Below, piece by piece: positions 12,401 through 22,718 of a stretch of DNA of 64,000 nucleotides. The stretch is from Lyophyllum atratum (taxonomy: Eukaryota > Basidiomycota > Agaricomycetes > Agaricales > Lyophyllaceae), in assembly GCA_014905825.1 (NCBI GenBank), contig JACGCN010000060.1, positions 1-64,000 on the forward strand, read 5' to 3'. Both the position numbers and the translations under genes were made by a program. Every line of letters starts with the position of its first letter. Position 1 is the stretch's first letter. The notes beneath the pieces are model-generated. The model saw only the letters and a program-made list of their open reading frames with translations, was not told where the DNA came from and did not search any database.

Positions 12401-13363
12401 GGTACTAGCATGCTTTCCTCCGCCAAATACTGATGCGTTCTGATTGTTAAAAGATCTCGTATGATTCCTAGTCGAATTCTGCATGTATCGAGAGATGCTG
12501 TCCGGATCGAAGTCGAAACGTGCCTCTTGAGGTAAGCGGTCATCGTACTTATGCTTGTTCTTCCCAACATCATCCTTTCCTTTACTGACTTCTTTCTCAT
12601 CCTTAAACTCGTAATGGTCCGCTAAATATCCTAGAAACTCTTCAACATCCTTCCGATAACACGCTCCGATGATTTCAAAGTCATTTGCATTCCAGAATTC
12701 CGTCGCCTTTCCGTCAGGTCCCCATACTGGTAACGAAGGTATTCCTTCCCCTGATACTATAAGAGTGTTCCTAGCGTTTTCTAATCGTTTAAAAAGCAAT
12801 ATAGTTAGCTTTCTTAATACGTCCTTGTCCACCGTAAAAGTATAATAAAACTCGTTGTCGTATTCCAGGACGTTGGTCAGGAGTTGATCAAGTACTGCTA
12901 TCTCTTCTTTAAAAAGAGTTCGGCTCTCGCTTCTTGTGAGGAAACGAGTGTTATCTATCCGAGAATCTTTATTCATAGCTTCTCCATGTTGGATAGCTTC
13001 AACCCATCGTGCTTTGATTCGTTTAGCTTGGTCATTCTTCTCTCAGAAGAAGGAGGCGATCTTATTGCAAGCCAAAAATCCTACTTCCGATCGGGTATAT
13101 GGATTGTTCCAGGTATTCACTTTTGGGAGAGGCATACTCAATCCTTCAAGTGGTGCGTTGTAATCTAACAATTCCTTAGTTTTCGGAACGTTATCAACTT
13201 TCGAGCTTGCTGTCTGAGATCTCGGCGAAAGTGATCTTGTGCGTTCGAATTCCTGTCCCTCAACATTACTTGTACCTGCTTCGCCTTCATCACCAGGCCT
13301 GTTATCGTGCTCATCCGGTTGCGCACTCTGCGAGTTGTTAGTCTTGCGCGCTTTCGGCGGCAT
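6428..13363 (-). pseudogene. Inner Ty3 Gag-Pol polyprotein (about 2,300 codons, one in-frame TGA)
   Basis: The frame opens with MPPKARKTNN at 13363 and runs to 6428. It is interrupted only by TGA at 13043-13045, codon 107, after which the same frame continues. From the downstream Met at 12976 (2,182 aa), gag lies at about residues 290-460 and a CCHC knuckle (CRHCGSGKHWDYEC) near 540. The protease motif IIDSGSDITLIS is near 715, and RT with YIDDIVIFSR near 1250. RNase H (YSDACNFGLAA) is near 1400. The integrase HHCC finger is at about 1740-1775, the DDE residues (VTMDFIPEL, VITDRDTRW, DGQTEVMNQY) at about 1800-1905, and a chromodomain ends the protein (YRTRYLGYGPESDLW). The codon before the stop is followed by EKNDQAKRIKARW, which reads as continuous gag. 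A CGA-to-TGA mutation is likely, and stop readthrough is an alternative. Confidence 0.93.
13043..13045 (-). other. In-frame TGA near the start of the inner Gag-Pol frame
   Basis: This is the only stop in about 6.9 kb of otherwise open frame. If not a mutation it would be a readthrough site. The next in-frame Met (12976) is 22 codons downstream, so truncated Gag could still be made. Confidence 0.8.
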
Positions 13364-13423
13364 GGTATCTCGCGGTATCGTTAAGTTCCCACGCTTGCGA
13401 TAAGATTAGATATTGTAAGACAG

Positions 13424-13441
13424 TTCCGGGTGTGTCCACCA
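13424..13441 (-). other. Primer-binding site of the inner Ty3 element
   Basis: On the minus strand it is TGGTGGACACACCCGGAA, starting one base after the 5' LTR. It begins with TGG as expected for pairing to a tRNA CCA end. Which tRNA cannot be decided from here. Confidence 0.65.
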
Positions 13442-13442
13442 A

Positions 13443-14295
13443 TGTTATGATCCGTGAGTAACGTTGGTGTATTCCAATGAATACACGTGTCGTGCTTTAA
13501 GCTGAGGATTGCAAGTTTAACTTGAGTTGACTTGTAATCCGTGGGGATGATAAGAAGAAAAGTTGTTATCTTAAATCCTAATCTATCGAACCTTGCGTGT
13601 TTAACTAAATGCTAGCGCGGAGCAATAACAGTTAGTCGGCTTAATCCTAGCACGGGGCAATAGCGATTAAGTTCGATTCTAAACAAATGATAGCGCGAAG
13701 CAGTATCAATCGTTCAGTTAGTAGTCGTGGGAACGAGTACTTAATTCACACAGTGATGAGAGTTCAAAAGGTTAAAGATTGTTCTATCTAATCTCACATA
13801 CAAGTCTTTTATCTAAGATGAACTTTATTCTAGAATCTTCTCGCGAGTTCTCCAAGTGTTGAGAATTCGCTAAGTCCTTCCGGCGTGATCTTGATTTCAG
13901 AGGTAAGTGCGCGTGTTGCCTCGAATCAGATGTCTCTCGGTGTTTAGCGCCGAATTCGAAGTCAGCACGCTGACTGATCAATGCGCGCCGGAAGTCCAGA
14001 GTTCAACTCTTGAAGATTGAAGATTTATTGGGATCAGCGCGTTTAGAGATCAACGCGCGTCAATAAGTCTAGAGTTCAATCCTTAAGAGTTGAAAACTTA
14101 TTTGAATTCTAGCGCGTTCGTAGTTCAACGGTCAACGCGCGTCAAGTTCAATTCATAGAAGTTGAAATGTTTTTAGAATACAAAATTGAGTTTTTACTAA
14201 CAGTTGAATGCTAGTTGAAGTAAAAGTAAGTGAAAAGTAAGTCGTAATCAAAGGTAAACTAAAGATAAGAGGTGACTATCGGTGGTACCATAACA
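13443..14295 (-). repeat. 5' LTR of the inner Ty3 element (853 bp)
   Basis: It is the direct-repeat partner of 4565-5417 at an offset of 8,878 bp, with three differences, all A/G. One of them, at 13652, turns CG into CA. Confidence 0.95.
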
Positions 14296-15480
14296 TGGTC
14301 AGGGTGCATCCGCGTTTGAAAAAAAGAGTTGGTCATATCGATGGTAGCAAAATATTTTCCCTTTGAACAGTCGTGCAGTATGTCATCTACCCGTGGAATC
14401 GGATGGTTATCTGGGACAGTGTTTGAATTTAGTTGTCGGTAATCATTTACCCATCGAGGGAGTACTTTGGGATCAGCTTTTGGTATTATAAACGCAGGTG
14501 ATGCGAACTGTGATGAAGAAGGACGAATACGTCCTGCTTCTAAATGTTGGTCAATTAATGTTTTCCATGCGTCGCAATACTTTCGTGGACATTGGTAAGT
14601 TCGTGTTTTAATCGTTGCGTGCGCCTCGCGTAAATGTATTTCGGCCATGACGTCGCGAGGCAGTTCATCAATATGCGGAATTGGTTCGAAGATATCCTTG
14701 AATTCCTTTTTCAATTTCGTTTCGCATGTGGAAAGGTGTTCAAGGGTCGATAATTGTTCAATGCGATTTTTGACGGAGGCAACGATATTTACGGGAACAA
14801 CGTCTTCAAACAAGCCCAGACGTTTAAGGCGCACTAGCCTCTCCGCGCAAACGAACTTGAGTTCCTTAATCATTTCTCTGCGCAGTGGAGCAAGCTTTTG
14901 CCGAGTAGCGCGCAAGGGCGAAAATTTACGAACGACGGGAGGCACGACTGTAGCAGGATTTAATAAATCATAACCTGATCGTTTATCAAACAATGTATTT
15001 GAGTTGTGGTCCGACACGATACAATTCGATTTCAAAAACGGAAGTCCAAGTATGATGGGGGAACACAGTCCAGGAGCGACAACGGCACGGAGCGTACATG
15101 AAGACCATGATTGGTCACAGGAAACAAGTGACAAACGAACATATTGCGATAATGTAGTAGTGGGTTCTTGAACAATGGTAGGGTCGGACAATGCGACAGC
15201 GACATCGAGCGGTTTGGTTAAGCGGTGTCGCTGTAGGCCCAATCGATCTGCTAATCCTGCGTCAATCAATACGAGGTGCGACCCAGCATCAATAAGTGTC
15301 CGAGTCTTAAGAGGGTACTCGGTCAAGGGTCCTGCCACAAGAGCGTCCCAAGTGATGTGCGGAACGGAAATAGGAGCGGTGCGTACCTCCAAATCGTCAA
15401 AATCCTCGGACCCTGACTCCTCGGCACTATCGTCGTCGGAAGAGGATGGGAGAACGGCGAGGAAGCGGACGGTGATGCTG
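14296..15480 (-). pseudogene. Outer Ty3 Pol, N-terminal part: protease and first half of RT
   Basis: An acidic linker (SSSDDDSAEESGSEDFDDLE) leads into the protease with LIDAGSHLVLI (DAG where most relatives have DSG) and IILGLPFL. RT then starts (QCPRKYCDAWKTLIDQHLEAGRIRP, shown here only in part by QHLEAGRIRPSSS; then FIIPKAD, WVNDYRQLNS, FATIDMTNSFF). The frame is cut at 14300 by the inner element inside codon context MHPDHV. It resumes at 4564 in phase. The gag frame upstream is in a different phase, with the change at about 15440-15480. Confidence 0.88.
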
Positions 15481-16452
15481 ATGAAGGTACAATGCTTGCG
15501 ACGTTCTTAGAGCGCGAAGTGTTGGCAGCAGGTGCTTTGGCTTTCGAAGTCGTGGCAGTCTTAGCGGCAGCGGCGTCGGCGGCAGTTAAAGTCTTGTAGG
15601 TAGCGGCGTCGGGGTAGCCATGGGTACAGTTTTTGGACTTGCACTGGACGTGGAACCGTCTACATTTCCTACATCCGTCGTGTTCGTCCAATAAGGTGAT
15701 CTCTTCGGCGGTCAATTTGGGGAGTCGGACGAATGGAGTCGATGACGATTTGTTGGAAGAGGAGGAAGATGCGGAGTTGTTGTTGAGAGCTTTAGAGTTG
15801 AGCAAAGGGCGTTTGGCAGCGCGGAGTAGGACGTCCTCGAAAACTTCTCGCTGGCGCTTTTCGCTGTTAACCCTAACGTCGTCGATGCACCGAACGGCTG
15901 GACAATGAGCGCGATCTTCTTGGCGAAATAAGTCCTAGATAACTGTGGATCTAACCCTGCCTCTATCTTCTCGCGTAAGGTGTTCGTCGTCGTGTCAAAC
16001 CAACCCGGCGATCCGACGAGGAGCGAATTCAGAGCCTGGATGTGGGACGCATAGTCCCAGAATGTTGTAGTTTTCGGGTTCAAGCGTGCTGAGAGAATCT
16101 GAATACGTATCTTTGTAGCCCAATCCTCTGGAAGGTAAATCCTTCGCATCTCCGCGACAAACTCTTTAAACGTCATGGCTAGAATCCTCGCACGGTCCCC
16201 GTTAATCCAATCCTTGATTCTGTTGTCGCGAATGCCCGTCACAGCTCTGCGGACCTGAGTAGCAGCTGGAACCTCTTTCAAGCTGAAGTAATCCTCACAA
16301 CTGTCCTCGTATTCTCTGAGCACCTTCGGAGTCAAATCCCCTGCAGTTAAGGTGGGCAATTTCTGGTCCTTGATTTCGACGGTTGCAAGGGGTACTGGTG
16401 GAGGCGCGGTTTCGTACAGAGGCATTCTGGATGGCGAGTTTTTGCGTGTCAA
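15450..16452 (-). pseudogene. Outer Ty3 Gag, frameshifted
   Basis: The first frame (16452 to about 15890) gives a retrotransposon gag domain (WINGDRARILAMTFKEF, LPEDWATKIRIQILSARL). Near 15890 the sensible reading moves to another frame (IDDVRVNSEKRQREVFE, then AAKRPLLNSKAL). It leads to a knuckle-like cysteine/histidine cluster (CRKCRRFHVQCKSKNC) at about 15650-15610. A second frame change at about 15440-15480 joins the acidic linker before the protease. Both changes look like single-base indels. Programmed frameshifting is possible but I see no clear slippery site. Confidence 0.8.
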
Positions 16453-16462
16453 AGGTGGTATG

Positions 16463-16926
16463 GATGAAAATTGGAGGAATCTGATGAGTCGGACGGTGAT
16501 CGATTACGACGTGGTGGAGGAGGTGCGGGTGGCGATGACGATGGAGCACGAGTGGAAGGCGGCGTTGAGAGGGGCGATGATCCCGGAGGCGTTGAGTCAG
16601 GCGATGATCCACCTGGTGCAGGTGCAACGGCGGGAGGTTGGGCGATGTTCAATTTACCGCTGCGAGTGACTCGTGGTCGCGGCGGGGAAGAGGGCGGCAG
16701 ACGAGACAGCTTGAATGGCGACGACGGACAGTTTCTGCAAAGAGCATTAGAATACACGCTCAACAATCGACGCGATCAATAAGCGGAAGATAATAACACG
16801 ATCACGGTGTGAGCGGAAGCAATTTCCCTTTTGGGACGAGATCTCCGTTTCGGGAGCGAATTTAAGCAGAGGTTCGACCTCTCGGAAGCAAAAATAGTGC
16901 GAGGCACAAGTCGGTTTAAAAAAAAG
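16463..16926. other. 5' leader of the outer Ty3 element
   Basis: This is non-coding sequence between the 5' LTR and gag. No obvious tRNA-type primer site lies next to the LTR; the adjacent minus-strand sequence is CTTTTTTTTAAACCGACTTG. Confidence 0.5.
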
Positions 16927-17241
16927 TGGAGTCTTGGCCCCCTATATGGGGACGTAGGCACACTGAGAAATACGGACCAATATAAACAGACGAATGCTCC
17001 GATATATTGCGAGAGTATGAGTGAATCTCGAGATGTGTGCGTGATGAGAGAAGGGGGGAAAGAATAGGTAAGGATACATGAGGATCCTGGCGCCCTTTTA
17101 TAAGAAAAGGGCTACCCAGTCGAATCGGAAATCCTCGAGTGTGGTGGCGGAATCGGGCGATGGGACGACCGGGCCATAGTCGAATCGGAAATGATGACGT
17201 CGTATGTCGGGCATGCCGGATGTGGTAACCGTAGGATTACA
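16927..17241 (-). repeat. 5' LTR of the outer Ty3 element (315 bp)
   Basis: It is an identical partner of 1457-1771 at an offset of 15,470 bp. Its TATAAAAG (minus strand) at 17095-17102 is the likely promoter of the element. Confidence 0.92.
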
Positions 17242-17582
17242 AGTTGTTACTTAAGAAGGGCTTTGACAGCCTGGCTCACCATCACCGTGTCTTCGTTCAA
17301 CTTCTCCAAACCTCCCTAATTGGTCTCTGATACTTCAGAAAGCGAACAGAGGAATGCCGCACAAGCGAGGAACTCGATCCGCTTCACATGAAGGAGAGTT
17401 ACCGGCTTCAGTCTGAGTCATGTAAAATTGCCAAATACTCTGCTATATAGCCATGGTCGTTTAAACGCAAGTGTAAAAATATGTATTGATAGTATAGGAG
17501 CTCGAGCACCTTGTTAATCTGATGGAGTCCTCCACAACGCCCCAGGATCGAACCTTGAAGTGCCCTCTCGTTTTGCCCAATA

Positions 17583-17724
17583 TTTATCCGGACAGAAATC
17601 AGACGTCTGTACCTCGCGATTTTTGTCCGGACACCCAGCTCAGGGATTTCGACCAATTTTCGCCAATTTTTATCCGGACAGACCGGTTGCATTGCACAGA
17701 AAATTCCCCAATTCTTATCCGGAC
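17583..17724 (+). repeat. Subterminal motif TTTTTATCCGGAC, right arm (four copies)
   Basis: Copies lie at 17583-17593, 17620-17632 (GTCC variant), 17667-17679 and 17711-17724. They have the same orientation as in the left arm of the hAT-type element, so the motif is directly, not invertedly, repeated between arms. Confidence 0.75.
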
Positions 17725-17968
17725 TGGGATCAGGCCTCTTAGGGCGCTTTCGGGGGTCCTTGTCTACTCTAGTACATAGCCGACTCTTGACTTTCCGCGT
17801 TGAACTTTAATTTGTAAAAGGAAATAGAAGTTTGATCGATTGATCCCGGCATAAGCCGCAGATTCGCGATCCTCTCTCGTTTTGGGGCCAATGGACGTTC
17901 ACATCCCCTCGCTCTCGTTCACCTTGGCCACGCTGTGAAGCATATGTGCTGGGGCATCACACTATACT

Positions 17969-20369
17969 ATGTCTTTTGGGCGTTTTCGGTTGGACCCATC
18001 AGTAGACCCTCTCGGTGCTTCCTCACCTTCTGATCAAGGCACATTCTATTCTCAATTTCACACGTCTTCTCCACCCCTGGTGCTGGAACAGCCTGCCCGC
18101 TATGGCGATTTCGCGTCTGATCAATGTTTGAGCAAGTACAACATGTCATGGTCATCGTGGCGCGAATACACTGATTTTATCCAAATGGAGCAATCAACGA
18201 ATTCAATAGAGCTTCTCAAGATCTCAAGGAATACTGGCGGCGAGCGCTATTGTGAACATCTATGTTTTGTATGCTCACGACATGGCACTGGAGGTGAGAA
18301 AGACTATATCAAGAAACACCCAACCTGGTACTTTAAGATACCGCTGAAGCGGACAAACTGCGAAGCTTCCTTGAGTGTTAAAACCTATCACGACATCCCA
18401 ACAGTGCTTGGCATTTATGAGTCTGCGCACAATCATCCCATAGGCGGCCAGAACCTCCGCTACACTCGGATTTCAGGGCCGACATGCGACTGGATCGCAG
18501 GCATGGTGAGGATGAAGGTGCAAAGTGATCATATTGTACGTGGCTGTACTTCCTATTAATGGCGTAGTCTTTAACAAGTTTGCAGCTTGATGTTCTGCAC
18601 GGAATTACTACAATGTTGTCAGATGGACCTCTTCACCCTTCTAACATGCCGTGCCGCAATGACTTCATCAAACTGGTGGATATACATCGCATCGAAAAGG
18701 CGATCGAGGCTGAGTTCATCCGGCTGGACCGTGATGATGGCAGATCAACCTTCGATTGGGCTCAGCGACTTCAGACCGAGGATTCTCTCTTAGCATACAA
18801 GTCGGTTGCATGTCCCGCTCCCCCCAACTCTGGTTTGGCCAAGGATAGCTTTTGCTTAATCATCCAGACAGAATTGCAGCGCAGGTTATTTCATGAGCAT
18901 GGCAATAATCTCTTATGTATTGACGTGTCGCACAATACAACCATATACGAGAATTTGACCCTTACGACATTGATAGTACGTGATAAATGGGGACATGGTA
19001 TGTCACAGTGCCGAATTTTCCAATCTCACTCTCCAGCTAATAGCCATTACTTAGGTGTGCCTGTAGCATGGATGCTAGCGTCAAACGGTACTGAAGAGAC
19101 TATTTCCTTTTTTCTCAAGCTTGTTCGTCAGCGCAACCCTTCGGTTCACCTGACCTGGATTATGTCCAACCATGATCTCGCCCAAATCAATGCATGCAAG
19201 AAAATATATCCTGAGGCAACAATCCTCCTCTGCTGGTGGCACGTTCTACATGCTTGGCAACAGCATTTCATCATCTCGAAGCATCTGGTTCTCTGGGAGA
19301 AGCTCAAGGCTTGGATTCGGATTACTGACCCCGAGGAGTTCCAGCAGACTTGGACATATGTGGACTGGTAGATAATTATTGATGGGCAGCTGGCACCACG
19401 TCTTGAAGGGGAAGTTCCTTCAAGGCCGTCACAATCGCCATCTGGATCATTTGATATACCTGTTGATTAATCGCGTCCTCCCACATTATGCTCTGAAAGA
19501 ACGACGTCAAGCAGCCGGGTTTGAAGGGGTTGATCTAGAGGTTAGGAAGAGAGTAGATATTATTGCCCGTGCAAAAACCATCTTGAAAGATAGCATCATG
19601 GTGAGTGCTGATAAATAGAATTGAAAACAACAAAGCTAATAATTGTATTCATTAGTGCCTCGAAGAAGCCGAGACATTCACTGTCCAGTCAATGTCCTCA
19701 CCGAGCTGCCAATATGATGTCGACATCATTGCCTATACTTGTACCTGTCTCGGCTTTCCATCAATCCAGTTTTGCAAGCACATATGTGCTGTCGAGTTCT
19801 ACTTTCCCTCAACCAACAAAAAACTCGATCTTTTCCTCTTAGCGGACACTCTCCATGTTGAGCATGACAAGCTTGAAGTCGAAATTCAGCCTGCCACAGC
19901 TATTCCCGAACCATCGGAATCACCCATGTCAAATCTGGCAATAAGGATCGCCGCGAAACTCGAACGAGTTGTCGCACGACTACGGTTTTCAAAGCATAAA
20001 ATTCCCGACAGCTTCATTACTGGGCTCAAAGGTCCTCTCGATCAACTGCTTGAAGATCAATTAGCTACACTACAGCTACTCCCTACCACCCAACATGTTC
20101 CACCCAATATGAAGACCTGGAAACAAACTCAGGATGCTATGGTACGAATGCCTGCGAAGAAAACTGCAAAGAAGCATGCAGGTGACGCAGCATATGGTGC
20201 GGGCGAAGCTAGTGGTAAAAAAGCGAAGAAGACCGTCCCTCAGTATGTGGTTTTATCTACTACTCCTGCTATCCCTCTTGTCTTGCCTGCATCCTCGCTC
20301 CCTAGCTCTATTCTCACACCCACACCACCCAACATGCTGAGCTATTACCACCATATATATCCCACCTAG
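17969..20369 (+). pseudogene. MULE transposase with SWIM zinc finger, internally deleted
   Basis: Exon 1 (17969-18535) holds a FAR1/WRKY-GCM1-like Cys/His region (CEASLSVKTYHDIP, ESAHNHPIGG). A 50-nt intron leads to exon 2 (18586-18997) with the first catalytic-type aspartate block CIDVSHNTTIYENLTLTTL. Another intron leads to exon 3 (19055-19371) with VPVAWMLASNGTEETISFF and CWWHVLHAWQQH. The frame then meets TAG at 19369-19371. Sequence typical of a later part (SWHHVLKGKFLQGRHNRHLD) resumes at 19385, so roughly 50 codons seem deleted. The SWIM finger CTCLGFPSIQFCKH lies near 19745, followed by a lysine-rich tail. Family wording is that of the Agaricomycete MULE group. The deletion and stop make it probably inactive. 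Confidence 0.85.
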
Positions 20370-20602
20370 ATGTACCTTATCTTGATTTGTATCGATACGT
20401 TGTCATGTTTCTCATTGTATTTATCATATGTATCAATACACGGCTGAAAGGATGGTGTTGCTACGAGGTGTCGCTTAGGGATACATTGGGAACGAGGTGG
20501 TGTCACTACAGAAGATGGATACACTAGAGAATGCAGGGGGTGGGGGGGTACAAATGCGATGGATGGATATACAGAAAGAATAACGAACATATGATGGAAT
20601 AG

Positions 20603-21770
20603 TTACCAGTCGGAACGTGCTGCATGGCCTGGGCCACCCGATGTAGTGCAGAGGCGCTGGCGTTGGTTCGGCCTCGTCCATGTTGACGTCGATGCAAAGG
20701 GTGGTGTGTCAGGAACATGGATCGCGAGCAAGGGTGAGGACCCAGGTGACCATGAGGCTGTGGTTGCGGCAGGAGGATCTACAAACTCTACTTCCCCCTT
20801 CACTTTCGCTCGTCGCCCTCTGCTTGCCATGCCGCTTATGATTTATCACCCTCAACCTCGACCCCACCCCCGATCTCCAGCATCCGTACCCCGCGCCTTT
20901 CCCGTCGCCTTTCCACCGACCGGTCAGGAGGCGAAAGGCCCGTACCATCCCACCCAGCAGTCAACAAATCTATCAAAGCTTCCATTGCTGCCTGGAGCTC
21001 GACCTCGGACAACCTATCTCTTTCCGCCTCTTCTTCGTCTTGGATTGCTTGATGGCGCTCCTGTCGCTCTGTGGCCGCACGGTCTTGCCGGATAGGGCAG
21101 TCGGCCAGGATGCCCTCCAGAAAGGCATCGAAGGATGGTGTGAGAGGAGGCATGTCGACGTTCAGTACGAGGGGTGGTGCGGGTCGGGTGACAGTTATGC
21201 GACTCTCGGAATAGCCATGGGTCGTGCACCCTCCTTGAAGATGGCAGCATCGTTTGCATCATCGACAACAGCAGAGCCGGTTGCCTACGGCATAGCAGGA
21301 AGGGTGGCAGCAGATCGTAGGTGGTAGGCGAGATTTGGCGCGTCGCGTCGTGGTTGCATTTTTTGCCTTCGCCACGTCATAGTGGGCCCGGTACCCCATA
21401 GCAGTCATGTCCAGTGGAGGGACCTTCGGGTCCCATTGGCATTTCTGGCACTGCATCAGATATAAAGATAAGCATAACTAAATCATAGACCTTGAACATA
21501 CCCGCCAGAAGTAGAGGTTGGGAGTATGGCCTAAGCCCGGCCGCAAGCAAAGTTGACCATTACAGTGTGAACATACCCGGGGCTTGAAGTGGGGGTCATG
21601 CATGATGCTGGGTAGTCTATAAGAAAGCCAAAATGACCAGTATTAGATAGAAAATAAGCAAGGGCAAGCAACATACCTGGCAGCTACCTGGCAGCGACGG
21701 TTGCGGGCATGGCAGGGAACGAAGTGGGGACTTGCTAGTATTTCTTGAGCCGCAATCGCGAATCTGCTTG
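20603..21770 (-). pseudogene. Cysteine-rich gene antisense to the MULE transposase
   Basis: On the minus strand, exons separated by GT-AG introns (for example GTATGTTCAAGG.. to ..GATGCAG near 21500-21450) read VCSHCNGQLCLRPGLGHTPN, then LYFWR joined to CQKCQWDPKVPPLD. This is a two-CxxC zinc-binding pattern that loosely recalls a GRF or zinc-ribbon finger. It continues with CCHPSCYAVGNRLCCC, meets TGA at 21259-21261, and goes on in the same frame to an acidic/basic segment (DFLEGILADCP-like FLEGILADCPIRQ, ERQERHQAIQDEEEAERDRL). The continuous frame across the stop suggests a gene with one nonsense change. I do not recognise the family. It lies inside the MULE ends, so it probably travels with the element. 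Confidence 0.5.
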
Positions 21771-21846
21771 TGCCGGGATCAATCAATCAAACTTCTATTT
21801 CCTTTTATAAATTAAAGTTCAACGCGGAAAGTCACCAATTTACATA

Positions 21847-22533
21847 GCCCCGTTCAAAGTTGAGCCACGACTTTCGTGGTCGCGGTCGTGGCTCGTCACA
21901 TGATGTTATTTTCGGAGTCCGCTTCTAACACCTGGGCAGGCATTACAACGCGTCGTGACAACAATAACCAGCGACACGCATTCCTACGTGCGAGTCAGCG
22001 AGCGCTGCGTCACATCTCTAAATCACAAAAAAGTCTATTCTTCACTCCAGGCCTTGAATTAGTTTATTTAATATCAGTTTGAGCTTTAAACACGTGTTTC
22101 AACCTACCAGTGGTTTGGTCATATCTGAAATATTCAAGGCTATCTGTCAAGGCTGATTTTAATATGCCCCTCTAACTTACAAAAACATCTCTGATCCATG
22201 GATATATGTTGTGTTGCCCCCATGCATTGAGTTATTGAGTAGTATTCCTGACTGACTTTTACTTGCACTTACAACGCTTATAGGTATAAAAAATGGGGAA
22301 AAATGCCAGGCACTCCAGGTACCAAATCTCGTAAAAATCAAAGTCTTTAGGATGCTGCAGACTCAGAAAGGCATAATTGACGCAGATTTCCACGGGCGTC
22401 ATTGCACATCAAGACCATGGGTGGTAAGGTCTCAGTGGGTCACACGGACGACTCTGGCGGACTCTCAAAAATATCCTCAGGTGACGAGCCACAACCGCAA
22501 CCACGAAAGTTGCGGCTCAACTTTGAATGGGGC
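21847..22533. mobile_element. MITE with about 52-bp inverted ends, TA-flanked
   Basis: The left end GCCCCGTTCAAAGTTGAGCC matches the reverse complement of the right end GCCCCATTCAAAGTTGAGCC, and similarity runs on through a hairpin-prone CACGACTTTCGTGGTC block to GGCTCGTCAC. TA lies outside both ends (21845-21846 and 22534-22535), suggesting a Tc1/mariner-like target duplication. Almost all differences between the two arms are CG versus CA or TG. No coding potential is visible. Confidence 0.75.
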
Positions 22534-22535
22534 TA

Positions 22536-22718
22536 GTGTTGGGGTCCGGCAACGCTGCGGGAAAATGTGTGATAGCAAAACCGTTCTATAGCGAGCTTGG
22601 GTGACCGCGGTGGCTGTGCATGTCCTGGGTCCCTTCGGCTCGGATGCGTCAACTCCCATGGTTTCGACCCCCGCTTGGCCTGCACGTCCTCTCATCTCGC
22701 GCGTGGGACACCGACCTC
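22536..22718. other. Short spacer between MITE and truncated hAT-type repeat
   Basis: No feature recognised. Confidence 0.4.

Larger units (their letters stand above)
4565..14295 (-). mobile_element. Inner Ty3/gypsy chromodomain retrotransposon (9,731 bp), nested in RT of the outer one
   Basis: It has 853-bp LTRs with 7-bp inverted ends (TGTTATG..CATAACA) and a perfect 5-bp TSD, TGGTC (4560-4564 and 14296-14300). I count three differences between the LTRs (4666/13544, 4668/13546, 4774/13652), so the insertion is young. It is transcribed leftwards: 5' LTR, primer-binding site, one long gag-pol frame broken by a single TGA, then an extra ORF between pol and the 3' LTR, then a polypurine tract. 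It is the most complete mobile element in the window. Confidence 0.95.
1457..17241 (-). mobile_element. Outer Ty3/gypsy chromodomain retrotransposon, interrupted
   Basis: The two 315-bp LTRs look identical by eye and begin and end TG..CA. The element is flanked by a perfect 5-bp TSD, AGTTG (1452-1456 and 17242-17246). It is transcribed on the minus strand (5' LTR on the right). Without the inner element it is 6,049 bp. Domain order from right to left is gag, zinc knuckle, protease, RT, RNase H, integrase, chromodomain, i.e. a chromovirus. The coding region is damaged (two frame changes in gag and gag/pol, two in-frame TGA codons) and RT is split at 4564/14296 by the second element. Identical LTRs alongside a broken coding region suggest this copy was moved by proteins made elsewhere. 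Confidence 0.92.
1136..17760. mobile_element. Non-autonomous hAT-type element (835 bp), split by the nested Ty3 elements
   Basis: The ends are inverted: AGGACCCCCGAAAGC at 1136 and its exact reverse complement ending at 17760. They are followed internally by a second matching block (GCCTGATCCCA). The flanks are an identical 8-bp direct repeat, TGTCTACT (1128-1135 and 17761-17768), which is the TSD length of hAT elements. Removing the Ty3 insertion (1457-17241 plus one TSD copy) leaves about 835 bp with no coding capacity, so it would need a transposase in trans. Both arms carry copies of TTTTTATCCGGAC, a likely transposase-binding subterminal motif. The family name is not known to me. The hAT assignment rests on TSD length and subterminal repeats. 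Confidence 0.8.
17782..21840 (+). mobile_element. MULE-type DNA transposon (4,059 bp)
   Basis: The flanking 9-bp TSD is TACATAGCC (17773-17781 and 21841-21849). The inverted ends are about 85 bp and share GACTTTCCGCGTTGAACTTT and the block AGAAGTTTGAT..GATTGATCCCGGCA. The first 7 bp at each end are less alike. It encodes a transposase on the plus strand and a cysteine-rich gene on the minus strand. The TSD includes the first five bases of the neighbouring MITE, so the MULE landed on the tip of that element. Confidence 0.88.

Noticed and set aside
15440..15900. Programmed frameshifting in the outer Ty3 gag
   Set aside because: Two shifts in gag/pro plus two stops downstream are better explained by decay; no heptamer slippery site with a following hairpin was evident.
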